Below, one piece after another: positions 1-7,903 of a DNA stretch of 23,411 nucleotides. Numbering within the stretch: position 1 is the stretch's first letter; every line of letters starts with the position of its first letter. This DNA comes from an uncultured Collinsella sp. (GTDB taxonomy: Bacteria; Actinomycetota; Coriobacteriia; Coriobacteriales; Coriobacteriaceae): the NCBI GenBank assembly GCA_902489295.1, contig CABTZM010000006.1:1-23411 (forward strand), written 5' to 3'. The notes beneath the pieces were generated by a model. It did no database searches. It had not been told where the DNA came from and saw only the letters and a list, made by a program, of their open reading frames with translations. A program made the position numbers and the translations under genes.

Positions 1-663
1 ATCGACCAGACAATAGCGGCCGGCTCATCCACTTTTGCCGCGCCGCTTGCCGATATTCGTTCCAAGATTGCCTACCTCACCGGCAGGACGACGGCGGACG
101 AAGCACCGATCCGCCGCTCTCCCACCGTCGATGCGGTATGGAGCGCCTTTGCCGAGCGATGCGCGCTGCGATTTTTATATCAGAACGGACGCGGTGAGCA
201 GAAAGAGCGTACCGTCTGCGTCTACGGCATGTTCGAGCGCGAGGGCGTTGCGTACTTCTGCGGCCTCGACAATGCCACCGACGACATCAGGACATTCCGC
301 TGCGACCGTATCGTTCGCGCTTGGCGTCCTTCGAAGGCCTACGCCATCCCTGCAGACTTCAATCTCAACGACTACCTGTTCTTTGAATTCGATTTTGCCG
401 ACCGCCCGCCCGTTGCGGCTACGTTCTCGTTCGCCCCGCAGACGCAGATCGATATGATCAACGGCCTCACGCGCGGGCGAGGTGAGCTCGCACACACCGA
501 TTCGGGATGGACTTGGACCGTTGACGTGCGCGATCTTGAAGCCGCCGCCTCATTTGGCATGGCCCACGCCATGGACGGCATGAGGCCCATGGCCCCCAAA
601 TCGCTCAAGCAGGCGTGGAACCACCTCATTGAAAGGACGGTGCACGAGCATGCCCGTGCGTAA
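1..663 (+). CDS. WYL-domain transcriptional regulator, N-terminus missing (cut by window edge)
   Basis: The reading frame is open from base 1 to the TAA at 661-663, giving 220 visible residues, so the N-terminal helix-turn-helix half lies outside the window. The visible part has a WYL-type core: a segment beginning WSAFAERCALRFLYQ, then VAYFCGLD at the usual WYL position, then an RTFRCDRI strand. Such domains bind ligands or nucleic acid and control an attached DNA-binding domain. Its stop overlaps the next WYL gene by 14 bp, so the two are probably translated together. Tandem overlapping WYL genes recall PafB/PafC, the actinobacterial DNA-damage activator pair, but that assignment is inference. 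Full length and start cannot be judged here. Confidence 0.75.
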   Translation: MDQTIAAGSSTFAAPLADIRSKIAYLTGRTTADEAPIRRSPTVDAVWSAFAERCALRFLYQNGRGEQKERTVCVYGMFEREGVAYFCGLDNATDDIRTFRCDRIVRAWRPSKAYAIPADFNLNDYLFFEFDFADRPPVAATFSFAPQTQIDMINGLTRGRGELAHTDSGWTWTVDVRDLEAAASFGMAHAMDGMRPMAPKSLKQAWNHLIERTVHEHARA

Positions 664-1567
664 ACTCACCAGCGAGCAGAGGCTCTCGCGCGCCATCGAC
701 ATCATGGAGGCCCTCTACGCCGCCGGCGAGAGCGGCATGACACGAACCGAGACTTGCAGTCGCTTTGACATCACGGGGGCGTCGCTCGACGAGATTCTCG
801 AGATCGTCTCGACGCTCGCGGACCGAGAATCGGGTGCACGTATCATCTGCGAATGCCACGGCGAGCGCGTGGTCCTCACCGGTGACGCCGGGCGTGTACT
901 ACCGCTGCGCCTGAGTGCCGCCGAGGGCGCTGTGCTCAACCACGAACTTGAATCGTTGGGGATCGAGCCCCAGGCGGCGGCTCGAATTCGACATGCTCTT
1001 CTACCCGAAGAGCTCGGCTATAACCAGCACGTCTTTGACACCGTCAACCACGGGTCGCACTGGCAGCAGCTGAGCTGCGCCATTCAGGACGGCGTTCGCT
1101 GTCGTATCTCGTATCGCTCGATGGACGATGCACGGCCACGCGAGCGTCTGGTCGACCCCTTGCGCATTACGGCAAACGGCGACCAAACATATCTGATTGC
1201 CTGGGACATCGCGGTCGATGAGCAGCGCACCTATCGCATGGATAAAATCGAGGGACTCGCCTTGACGGAAGACTCCGTCGTGCCTCACGCACCGGACGTT
1301 GCATCCCTCCACGATTCCCTTGCCCGGACGCAGCGTAGCGCAAAGCTCTTGATGCCATTCGATATGGCGGAGCATCTGGACTGGGCCGGCATCACCCTAA
1401 TCGAGCGCAGCGGGACAGACATGGCAACGGTAACCGTACATTACGGCTCCGAGCGTTGGCTGCTGAGCCAGATAATCGCAGCGGGCGGAGCCATCCGCAT
1501 CTTGGATGACCCCGCCCTGTCAAAGCGTCTGTGCGATATGGCAAAAGCCCTCGTCTGTCCGCTTTAG
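650..1567 (+). CDS. WYL-domain transcriptional regulator (PafC-like partner)
   Basis: This 305-residue protein is a probable DNA-binding regulator. Residues 5-90 form a winged-helix region (LTSEQRLSRAIDIMEALYAA onward). A WYL domain follows at about 140-210, with ISYRSMDD, DQTYLIAWD and RTYRMDKI, and a C-terminal WCX-like extension completes it. I chose the ATG at 650 because GAAAGGACGG lies nine bases upstream; an in-frame TTG at 629 is less likely. It overlaps the upstream WYL gene by 14 bp. Its stop overlaps the 3' end of the convergent helicase gene by four bases, with no terminator between them. In mycobacteria, PafB and PafC act as a heterodimer in the LexA-independent DNA-damage response. 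A similar role here is possible but not shown by sequence. Confidence 0.8.
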   Translation: MPVRKLTSEQRLSRAIDIMEALYAAGESGMTRTETCSRFDITGASLDEILEIVSTLADRESGARIICECHGERVVLTGDAGRVLPLRLSAAEGAVLNHELESLGIEPQAAARIRHALLPEELGYNQHVFDTVNHGSHWQQLSCAIQDGVRCRISYRSMDDARPRERLVDPLRITANGDQTYLIAWDIAVDEQRTYRMDKIEGLALTEDSVVPHAPDVASLHDSLARTQRSAKLLMPFDMAEHLDWAGITLIERSGTDMATVTVHYGSERWLLSQIIAAGGAIRILDDPALSKRLCDMAKALVCPL

Positions 1568-4458
1568 CGCCGCCGCTCGTGGCGTGCACGCCACAGCTGT
1601 AGATAGTGCCCGATCTGCGCCGATTCGATGCGCTGGTAGGAGCTCGTGGGCAGCGACGTTAAGAACTTCTTGCCATAGCCCTTCGTCACCAGGCGAGGAT
1701 CCGCCAAGATCAGCACACCGCTATCGGTCGACGAGCGAATCAAACGCCCCGCGGCCTGCTTAACCTCGAGCACCGCCTCGGGCAGCGAATAGCGCGCCCA
1801 TGCGCGGTCTTCGCGCAGGTTGCGCTCGCACGAGAGCGGGTCCGTGGGGCTCGAGAACGGCAACTTTGGAATGATGACGCAGCGCAGCGTCTCGCCGCTG
1901 GCATCAAACCCCTCCCAGAAGGCCTTGAGCGCAAAAAGCGACGAGGTCGGTTCGTTGATAAACCGGTCGCGCAGGCGACGAGGAGATGAGTTGCGCTGCT
2001 GGCAGTTGAGCTCCAGACCCGCACGGGCCATCTTGGGCTCAACGCGGGCGTATAGGTCCTCCATGTCGCGCCGGTTGGTGAACAACGTGAGCACCGATCC
2101 GCCCATGGCAAGATGGGCGTCGACCAGTACGCGCTCGAGCGCCGTAAGATAGCTCTCACGATCGCGCGGATCGGGGATATCGCCCGCAACGACTACAGCC
2201 ATGTTCGAATCGAAGTCGTAGCTCGAATCCAAGTGCAGCGATGACGACGTTGAAGCACCGATGCGATCAAGGCCGACCGCATGGTTAAAGTGCTCAAAGC
2301 TTTTGGACACCGTCATGGTCGCCGAGGCAAAGATAGCCGTGTGAACCTCGGGCAGCCACTCGGTTGCCAAGGCCTCGCCAATGTCGATGCGCTCTGCGGT
2401 CATTGACTCTCCGCCGGCACGCAGCCTGCGATTGACCTGCAGCGAATACACGTAGTGTTCATCGGTACCATCAATGATGAGTTTTAGGTTCTCGGCCAGC
2501 TCGTGCAGGCGGCGCGAGATATCACCCAGGTCGACAACAACCTCTGGCTTGTCGGCGGCGACGGCTTGCACCAGCGCGTCGACGCTCTTGTCAGCTTGTT
2601 CCAATGCGTCGATGCCAGTGTAGGCCGACTGTAAGAAATCATGCCAGTCGTCAGATTCGCGCAGCTCGGGGCCAATCCATAGATTGGCATTGTCATAGCC
2701 CCCACGGGCACGGCGACCGAGCTCGCGAACGCCATCGAACACGCCGGCGATCGCCATGCTCGCGCGCGCAACCGTCGACGTCGCCTTGGCGGTAAGGCCC
2801 AGATAGAGCGTAGAGCCCTCGGAGGTTGCCAAATCACGGGAAACCTGGCTTAGCGCGCCGGTGCTCGAGCCACCCAGACGCTCAAACAGAACGCGTGATT
2901 CGTCCGCCGACACCACACGCGCCCACTGACGGCGCGCCTCGCGCTCGATGGAATGGGCCTCGTCGATTACCCAATGACGAATCGGCGGCAAAATCCTGCC
3001 CTCGGCCGCGACGTTGCGGAACAGCAGGGAATGGTTGGTGACCACCACATCGGCATGCGCCGCACGACGGCGAGCGCCGTGGACCAAACATTTATCAGGG
3101 AAAAACGGGCAGAGGCGACGAGCACACTCGCGCGAGGCCGTCGTAAAGTCGGGACGGTTGACGCTGCGCCACCGAATGCCGAGCGAGTCGAGGTCGCCAT
3201 CGGCTGATTGGCAGACGTACGCCATAATGACCGCGACCGCCGTGAGCGTGTCCGCCGGATCGCGCTTGGTGGTAATCTCGACCTGGCCGCGGCTCATGCG
3301 CTCGAGCTTGCGCAGACACGGATAGTGGTCATACCCCTTGAGAGCGCAAAATGACAGACCACCGTCCAGTTGCTCGGTAAGTTTTGGCAGCTCATGGTAC
3401 ATGAGCTGGTCGGCAAGATTGTTCGATTTGGTCGCAATACCAACCGTGATGTTGTTACGGCGTGCTGCCTCGGCAAAAGGCACCAGATAGGCCATCGATT
3501 TGCCGACGCCTGTGCCTGCCTCAATTACTCGATGAGTGCCCGTGACCAGCGCATCGCGGACCTCGAGCGCCATCGCGATCTGCTCATCACGCGGCTCGTA
3601 GGTGGGATACATGCGATTGACCAGGCCACCTGGCGCATAGTCTGCCTCGATCTCCTCACGACTCGGCATCTTGAGAACCGGCAGCTCATCGGCGTCCACC
3701 CGATCGTCGGCGCGATCGGCCTTGAGAACGTCAGCACGAGCGGCGCTGAGAGAGAAGATAGAACCAGGGTTCTGCCCTGCCAAGAATGAGAAGATAGGAC
3801 GATAGGACCAAGGCACGTCCGGATGCATGTCGGCTAGGCGCGCCATGAGGCCCTGGGGCAAGTCGGTGAGCGCCACGAGCAACACGCGCCATACGCCACA
3901 CAGGGCGTCGACGTCGGCATTGGCACGGTGTGATACCGAGTCGCAGCCAAACAGATCGGCCATAAAAGACAGCTTGTGCGAGGCCAGGCGCGGAAGCGCG
4001 ATGCGCGACAGCGCCAGCGAATCGATCCAAATATCGCTCACGTTGACGCCGCCTTTGATCGACTCGATAAACGAGCGGTCGAACGTGGCGTTGTGTGCGA
4101 TCACCGGGCAGCCACCGACAAAATCGGCGAGAGCGGCGACGGCCTCAACCGCCGACGGGGCATCTGCCACATCGGCATTTGTAATGCTCGTGAGCTCGGT
4201 AATCTCGGCGGGAATCAGCTGTTTGGGATGCACGAAGGTATCGAAGCGGTCGATGACCTCGCGGCCCGAAAGACGGGCCGCCGAGATCTCGATCAGCTCG
4301 TTGTCCTGCACCGAAAGACCCGTGGTCTCGGTATCGAGGACAATCACATCTTCCTCGATAAGGCCGAAGGACTGCGTTTTGGCGCGGTCGGCAAGCGTGG
4401 CATAGGAGTCGATGACAAACTGCGGCGTTCCTGACGAAACCGCGTCCTCGATTAGCAT
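1564..4458 (-). CDS. dinG: DinG-family ATP-dependent helicase with N-terminal 3'-5' exonuclease domain
   Basis: This 964-residue protein joins two enzymes. Residues 38-190 are a DnaQ-like DEDDh exonuclease with DTETTG (42-47), IAHNATFD (120-127) and HRANADVDA (177-185). Residues 285-960 are an XPD/DinG superfamily 2 helicase with Walker A EAGTGVGKS (313-321), DEAH (499-502) and a late QAAGRLIRS motif. Cysteines at 371, 381, 416, 445, 450 and 457 lie between Walker A and DEAH. The 445/450/457 group fits the iron-sulphur cluster ligands of this family, though the full ligand set is uncertain. Gram-positive DinG proteins commonly have this fusion, and the length is normal. The ATG at 4458 overlaps the ddl stop by seven bases, so translation is probably coupled. 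Likely roles are nucleic-acid unwinding and repair in the cytoplasm. Confidence 0.92.
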   Translation of the reverse strand: MLIEDAVSSGTPQFVIDSYATLADRAKTQSFGLIEEDVIVLDTETTGLSVQDNELIEISAARLSGREVIDRFDTFVHPKQLIPAEITELTSITNADVADAPSAVEAVAALADFVGGCPVIAHNATFDRSFIESIKGGVNVSDIWIDSLALSRIALPRLASHKLSFMADLFGCDSVSHRANADVDALCGVWRVLLVALTDLPQGLMARLADMHPDVPWSYRPIFSFLAGQNPGSIFSLSAARADVLKADRADDRVDADELPVLKMPSREEIEADYAPGGLVNRMYPTYEPRDEQIAMALEVRDALVTGTHRVIEAGTGVGKSMAYLVPFAEAARRNNITVGIATKSNNLADQLMYHELPKLTEQLDGGLSFCALKGYDHYPCLRKLERMSRGQVEITTKRDPADTLTAVAVIMAYVCQSADGDLDSLGIRWRSVNRPDFTTASRECARRLCPFFPDKCLVHGARRRAAHADVVVTNHSLLFRNVAAEGRILPPIRHWVIDEAHSIEREARRQWARVVSADESRVLFERLGGSSTGALSQVSRDLATSEGSTLYLGLTAKATSTVARASMAIAGVFDGVRELGRRARGGYDNANLWIGPELRESDDWHDFLQSAYTGIDALEQADKSVDALVQAVAADKPEVVVDLGDISRRLHELAENLKLIIDGTDEHYVYSLQVNRRLRAGGESMTAERIDIGEALATEWLPEVHTAIFASATMTVSKSFEHFNHAVGLDRIGASTSSSLHLDSSYDFDSNMAVVVAGDIPDPRDRESYLTALERVLVDAHLAMGGSVLTLFTNRRDMEDLYARVEPKMARAGLELNCQQRNSSPRRLRDRFINEPTSSLFALKAFWEGFDASGETLRCVIIPKLPFSSPTDPLSCERNLREDRAWARYSLPEAVLEVKQAAGRLIRSSTDSGVLILADPRLVTKGYGKKFLTSLPTSSYQRIESAQIGHYLQLWRARHERRR

Positions 4459-5417
4459 GCAATGCCCGCTCGACGAAGGCCCATACGGATCAGGCTGTCA
4501 CAGACCTGCGGGAACGTCATGTCGTCGGTGTGGCGGATCTCATCTGGATACAGCGACGTATCGGTCATGCCGGGAATGGTATTGGTCTCGAGGATAACGG
4601 GGCCGTCCTCGCTAACAATAAAGTCGCTGCGCGAGATACCCAGGCAACCGAGGGCCTTGTGAGCGGCACAGGCAAGTTCCTGAGCGCGAGCGTAATTCTC
4701 GGGTGAAATCTGCGCCGGAATGCGATGGATATCCGTAGGGTCGACATACTTCACGTCCAGATCGTAGAACTCGCAGTCCTCGGGCTTACGAATCTCGACA
4801 ATCGGCAGGGCGCGTACGTCATCTTCGCCGTATACGCCGACGGTGATCTCGGTACCCTCGATGCACTTCTCGACCAGCACTTTGTCGCCGTACTCAAACG
4901 CCTTGGCGATTGCCGCGGGCAGCTCGGAGGGCTCATGGACCAGGGAAATGCCATAGCTGGAACCGTTGACGGCCGGCTTCACAAAGCAGCGCTCGCCACA
5001 AACCTCGACGATATGATCGATATCGACTTCATCGCCCACCTCGAGCGCAAGGCCGGGGGCAATGGGAATGCCCGCCTTGGCGTATAGGAGCTTAGAGACC
5101 TCCTTGTCGGCACCGCAGGCGCTGGCAAGTACGCCCGAGGCCGTGTAGGGGATACCCAGGGTCTCCATGGCACCCTGCATGGCGCCATCCTCACCGCCGG
5201 CGCCGTGCATGGCGATAAATGCCACATCGAATCCGCCGGTCGCCATGGTTACCATAAAGTCATCAGCGGCCGTGTCAAGCAGCTCCACCGAGGTGTAGCC
5301 GGCTTCCTTCAGTGCCACCACAACGTTCTTTCCCGAATCGAGCGAGATCTCGCGCTCGGCGGAATGACCGCCCGCCAAGACCGCTACGTGCATGTTCTCT
5401 AGGCTTTTACCCGGCAT
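4452..5417 (-). CDS. ddl: D-alanine--D-alanine ligase
   Basis: This 321-residue ATP-grasp enzyme joins two D-alanines for the end of the peptidoglycan stem peptide. Visible motifs are GGHSAEREISL near the N-terminus, HGAGGEDGAMQG (71-82), the Ser-containing loop GSSYGIS (152-158) and the metal-binding ETNTIPGMTDTS (277-288). The omega-loop reads FYDLDVKY (217-224); its tyrosines are typical of D-Ala-D-Ala ligases, and the Phe variant of D-lactate ligases of vancomycin resistance is not seen. I chose the ATG at 5417 because GGAGGAG sits about eight bases upstream; an internal ATG at residue 9 is less likely. It is the first gene of a two-gene unit with the helicase, divergent from rlmN. Confidence 0.95.
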   Translation of the reverse strand: MPGKSLENMHVAVLAGGHSAEREISLDSGKNVVVALKEAGYTSVELLDTAADDFMVTMATGGFDVAFIAMHGAGGEDGAMQGAMETLGIPYTASGVLASACGADKEVSKLLYAKAGIPIAPGLALEVGDEVDIDHIVEVCGERCFVKPAVNGSSYGISLVHEPSELPAAIAKAFEYGDKVLVEKCIEGTEITVGVYGEDDVRALPIVEIRKPEDCEFYDLDVKYVDPTDIHRIPAQISPENYARAQELACAAHKALGCLGISRSDFIVSEDGPVILETNTIPGMTDTSLYPDEIRHTDDMTFPQVCDSLIRMGLRRAGIAC

Positions 5418-5457
5418 GGGCAGACTCCTCCTCTATAATTTCTGCAGCTGATACCAT

Positions 5458-5487
5458 ATTGTAGCGATACCCTCTACGTTTCCCCAA
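5458..5487 (-). promoter_or_regulatory. Candidate promoter for ddl
   Basis: On the minus strand the -10 element is TACAAT (5458-5463). The -35 is TTGGGG (5482-5487), which matches the consensus only in its first three bases. The spacer is 18 bp. Position and direction fit ddl, but the poor -35 makes this tentative. Confidence 0.35.
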
Positions 5488-5502
5488 AATCGAAAGGCTT
5501 CC

Positions 5503-6555
5503 ATGAATCCCAGGACTAAATCTCAGGACATTCGCGACTTGAGCCAAAACGATATTCGCGAGCTCGTGGCCGAACTTGGCCAGCCCGCCTTCCGCGCGAA
5601 GCAGCTCATCGAATGGGTCTTTGAGAAGAACGTTTGTTCGTTTGACGATATGACCAACCTTCCCAAGGCTTTCCGTGAGCAGCTTAAAGAGGCTTTTGCC
5701 TTTGATACGCCGACTGAACTCACCACGCAGGTTTCCAAAGATGGCTCGCGCAAGTATCTGCTCGAGTACCACGATGGCATTTCCGTCGAGACTGTCGGCA
5801 TGCCCCGTCGTAACAAACTTTCCGTCTGCGTTTCCACCCAGGCAGGCTGCGGCATGGGCTGCGCCTTTTGCGCTACCGGTCTCAACGGCCTCAAGCGCTC
5901 TCTGACCGCTCAAGAGATCGTCGACCAGGTGCTTCATGTATCCAACGACTTTGGCGAGCGTGCCACAAGCGTTGTCTTCATGGGCCAGGGCGAGCCGTTT
6001 GCCAACTACGACGAGGTTCTCAAGGCATTGCGTATCCTCAACGACCCCGATGGTATCGGTATCGGCGCTCGTCACCTCACCGTCTCCACCAGCGGCGTTA
6101 TTCCCGGTATTCGCAAATTTGCCGATATCCCCGAGCAGTTCACTCTTGCCGTTTCCCTGCATTCCGCCATCCAGTCGACGCGCAATAAGCTCATGCCCGG
6201 TGTTAAGAAATACACGCTGCTTCGCCTTCACGAAGCGCTTCAGCTCTACACCGAGAAGACTGGCCGCCGCCCGACCTATGAGTATGCCATGATCGAAGGC
6301 GTCAACGATACGAATCCCGAGATGCAGGCACTCTGCGACTTCTGCGAGGGAACGCTGTGCCACGTTAACCTGATTCAACTTAACGACATCGAGGGCAGCC
6401 CGCTCAAGCCGTCGCCGATTCATAAGGTTGAGGATCTTCAGCGTCGTCTTGAGTCCCGTGGCATCGAGACCACGATTCGTAACTCCCGTGGTAACGATAT
6501 TGACGCCGCTTGCGGACAGCTGAAACAGCGCTTCAAAGTTCAGAGGAGCGCATAG
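5503..6555 (+). CDS. rlmN: Dual-specificity 23S rRNA (A2503-C2) / tRNA (A37-C2) methyltransferase RlmN
   Basis: This 350-residue radical SAM enzyme methylates C2 of adenine in 23S rRNA (A2503) and in some tRNAs. The cluster motif CGMGCAFC supplies Cys116, Cys120 and Cys123. Cys109, seven residues before the cluster, and Cys337 in GNDIDAACGQL align with the two catalytic cysteines of E. coli RlmN (118 and 355). GQGEPFANYD is the usual GEP motif. The ATG at 5503 follows GAAAGG with a five-base gap. The gene runs against the surrounding minus-strand genes and towards the origin, and a strong terminator follows it. Changes in this enzyme alter linezolid and tiamulin sensitivity in other species; nothing here looks defective. 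Confidence 0.96.
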   Translation: MNPRTKSQDIRDLSQNDIRELVAELGQPAFRAKQLIEWVFEKNVCSFDDMTNLPKAFREQLKEAFAFDTPTELTTQVSKDGSRKYLLEYHDGISVETVGMPRRNKLSVCVSTQAGCGMGCAFCATGLNGLKRSLTAQEIVDQVLHVSNDFGERATSVVFMGQGEPFANYDEVLKALRILNDPDGIGIGARHLTVSTSGVIPGIRKFADIPEQFTLAVSLHSAIQSTRNKLMPGVKKYTLLRLHEALQLYTEKTGRRPTYEYAMIEGVNDTNPEMQALCDFCEGTLCHVNLIQLNDIEGSPLKPSPIHKVEDLQRRLESRGIETTIRNSRGNDIDAACGQLKQRFKVQRSA

Positions 6556-6573
6556 GGGAGTCGCACTCCAAAA

Positions 6574-6589
6574 CGTTTCATGTGAAACA
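6574..6589. promoter_or_regulatory. parS: Degenerate parS-like site after rlmN
   Basis: The 16-mer CGTTTCATGTGAAACA differs from the parS consensus TGTTTCACGTGAAACA at positions 1 and 8. It lies between the rlmN stop and its terminator. The position 8 change breaks the central CACGTG, so ParB affinity may be low. Confidence 0.5.
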
Positions 6590-6593
6590 TCGG

Positions 6594-6630
6594 ACGGCCC
6601 CTGTTGCAGGATATGCAACAGGGGCCGTTT
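6594..6630 (+). terminator. Rho-independent terminator of rlmN
   Basis: A perfect 15-bp stem (6594-6608 with 6614-6628) closes a five-base loop, GGATA. It is followed by TTTCATTTATT. This is a strong stem with a short, interrupted U tract. It separates rlmN from the convergent par operon. Confidence 0.85.
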
Positions 6631-6679
6631 CATTTATTGACCTCAATTTTGGACCGCTGCTAGCTTCCCCATTGTTTAC

Positions 6680-6721
6680 GGACAAAATAAGCAGCCCTTG
6701 TCTCATGAATCAGACAAGGGC
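6680..6721 (-). terminator. Terminator at the end of the parA-parB operon
   Basis: A 10-bp stem (GCCCTTGTCT at 6694-6703 with AGACAAGGGC at 6712-6721) has an eight-base loop. On the minus strand it is followed by TGCTTATTTTG, a weak U tract. It lies just past the stop of the small membrane protein gene and faces the rlmN terminator. Confidence 0.65.
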
Positions 6722-6745
6722 CGCTCAAAATATGCAGGGTAATTG

Positions 6746-6757
6746 TTAGGTACCTAA
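6746..6757. repeat. 12-bp palindrome TTAGGTACCTAA, copy 1
   Basis: This is a perfect 12-bp palindrome that includes the TAG stop of the small membrane protein gene. The same sequence, plus a leading G, recurs at 10250-10261. No known factor for it is recognised. Confidence 0.6.
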
Positions 6758-7008
6758 TAGCCTACATTTTCCCATTGGTTGCTAACCCAACCTTGATTAA
6801 TCTTAGGATTTTTTGTTACCTGAGCAGTGCGCATGGCAACATCTTCTGTCATAACATCCATTTTCTTCTTGGAAGTATCGACAATATCTTGCGCACCACG
6901 AAGCAAACGACCTCGAAGTTCATCGTCTGTCGCGATCTTATAGCCAGCAAAGGCACCGGCCGCGACAGTCGTCACCAATGCAATCGCAGTTAAAATCTTA
7001 TTCCTCAT
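6754..7008 (-). CDS. Small membrane-anchored protein of unknown function in the par operon
   Basis: This 84-residue protein starts at the ATG at 7008, five bases after AAGGAGG (7014-7020). An in-frame TTG at 7026 would overlap that ribosome site and is less likely. Residues 3-23 (ILTAIALVTTVAAGAFAGYKI) form one hydrophobic segment, so it is probably a membrane anchor or an uncleaved signal. The rest is hydrophilic and probably helical, with KKK at about 47-49. The pattern, one N-terminal helix followed by a charged helix after GYK, loosely resembles YtxH-like small proteins, but I do not recognise the family. Its start overlaps the parB stop by 11 bp, so it is translationally linked to parB. 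It is AT-rich like parA and parB. Confidence 0.75.
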   Translation of the reverse strand: MRNKILTAIALVTTVAAGAFAGYKIATDDELRGRLLRGAQDIVDTSKKKMDVMTEDVAMRTAQVTKNPKINQGWVSNQWENVGY

Positions 7009-7903
7009 CTTGGCCTCCTTGATCAAACTGAATCATTTCACCAAGAATACGAGAGAGCTCTTCCTCGTCTTTAAACTCAATCTCAATCTTATTCTTTCCA
7101 CGCGAGCTTTTCACGCGCACGTTGGTATTAAATACCTGACGAAGTACACGAGCAGCCTTTTTAAAAGACTGAGGCGTTGCAGGCCGCGGCGTCTTAGGTG
7201 TCTCTCCGGCAGAAAACAATGGAGCAAGATTTTCTGTCGCTCTTACAGAAAGGCCCTCCGCAACAACCTTCTCTGCAAGTCGAATTCGAGCATCCTCATA
7301 GGGAACTGCAAGAATCGCACGTGCGTGACCAGCAGTAAGTTTACCCTCAAAAATCATCTGCTGAACTACTTCGGGGAGATCGAGAAGGCGCAGCGAATTT
7401 GTAATTGCAGAGCGTGATTTGCTTACTGCCTTCGACAATGCCTCCTGGGTCATACCGCTGGCATCAATGAGCTGGCGATAGCCCTTAGCCTCTTCGACGG
7501 GATTCAGATCAGAACGCTGAAGGTTTTCGATAAGAGCAAGAGCCAGCATCTCTTCATCATTAACATCTTTAATGATGACAGGCAGCTCCTCAAGACCAGC
7601 AAGCTTTGACGCCTGGTAACGACGCTCACCAGCGATGATCTCATAGCCGTTTCCATGCTTGCGAACCAAAAGCGGCTGCAAAACGCCATGTTCTTGGATT
7701 GACTCGCTCAACTCGCGAAGTTCAGTTTCATTAAAGTGAATTCGCGGTTGATTAGGGTTGGGAACGATATCCTCAACCGGTAGTTTTGTTTCAGATGCTG
7801 TATTTGAAGCAGATGCAGCAGAACCACCGGTCTCATACTCAGCCTCTGAGACCAAAGCATTGAGTCCGCGTCCCAATCCACCGCGTTTCTTTGCACTAGG
7901 CAC
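6998..7903 (-). CDS. parB: Chromosome-partitioning protein ParB (CTP-dependent DNA clamp)
   Basis: This 301-residue protein binds parS and spreads along DNA as a CTP-loaded clamp. The N-terminal KKRGGLGRGLNAL is the segment that contacts and stimulates ParA in this family. The CTP-binding region has NPNQPR (49-54), GERRYQA (92-98) and ENLQRSDLNPVEEA (126-139). A helix-turn-helix lies near 150-172, a linker rich in Pro and Thr near 225-245, and a C-terminal dimerisation segment near 270-292. The start is GTG at 7903, after GAGGTG with a seven-base gap, and it overlaps the parA stop by eight bases. Its targets are the three perfect parS sites upstream of parA at 8736-8829. GC content is well below the flanking genes. 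Confidence 0.96.
   Translation of the reverse strand: MPSAKKRGGLGRGLNALVSEAEYETGGSAASASNTASETKLPVEDIVPNPNQPRIHFNETELRELSESIQEHGVLQPLLVRKHGNGYEIIAGERRYQASKLAGLEELPVIIKDVNDEEMLALALIENLQRSDLNPVEEAKGYRQLIDASGMTQEALSKAVSKSRSAITNSLRLLDLPEVVQQMIFEGKLTAGHARAILAVPYEDARIRLAEKVVAEGLSVRATENLAPLFSAGETPKTPRPATPQSFKKAARVLRQVFNTNVRVKSSRGKNKIEIEFKDEEELSRILGEMIQFDQGGQDEE

Noticed and set aside
4452..5417. D-alanine--D-lactate ligase of vancomycin resistance
   Set aside because: The omega-loop has Tyr residues (FYDLDVKY) typical of D-Ala-D-Ala enzymes, and no vanH or vanX neighbours are present.
5434..5439. TATAAT on the plus strand as an rlmN promoter
   Set aside because: No -35 match lies 15-19 bases upstream, and it sits beside the ddl ribosome site on the other strand.
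5407..6633. 408-codon minus-strand frame across rlmN
   Set aside because: It is a shadow of rlmN; the plus frame carries all catalytic cysteines.
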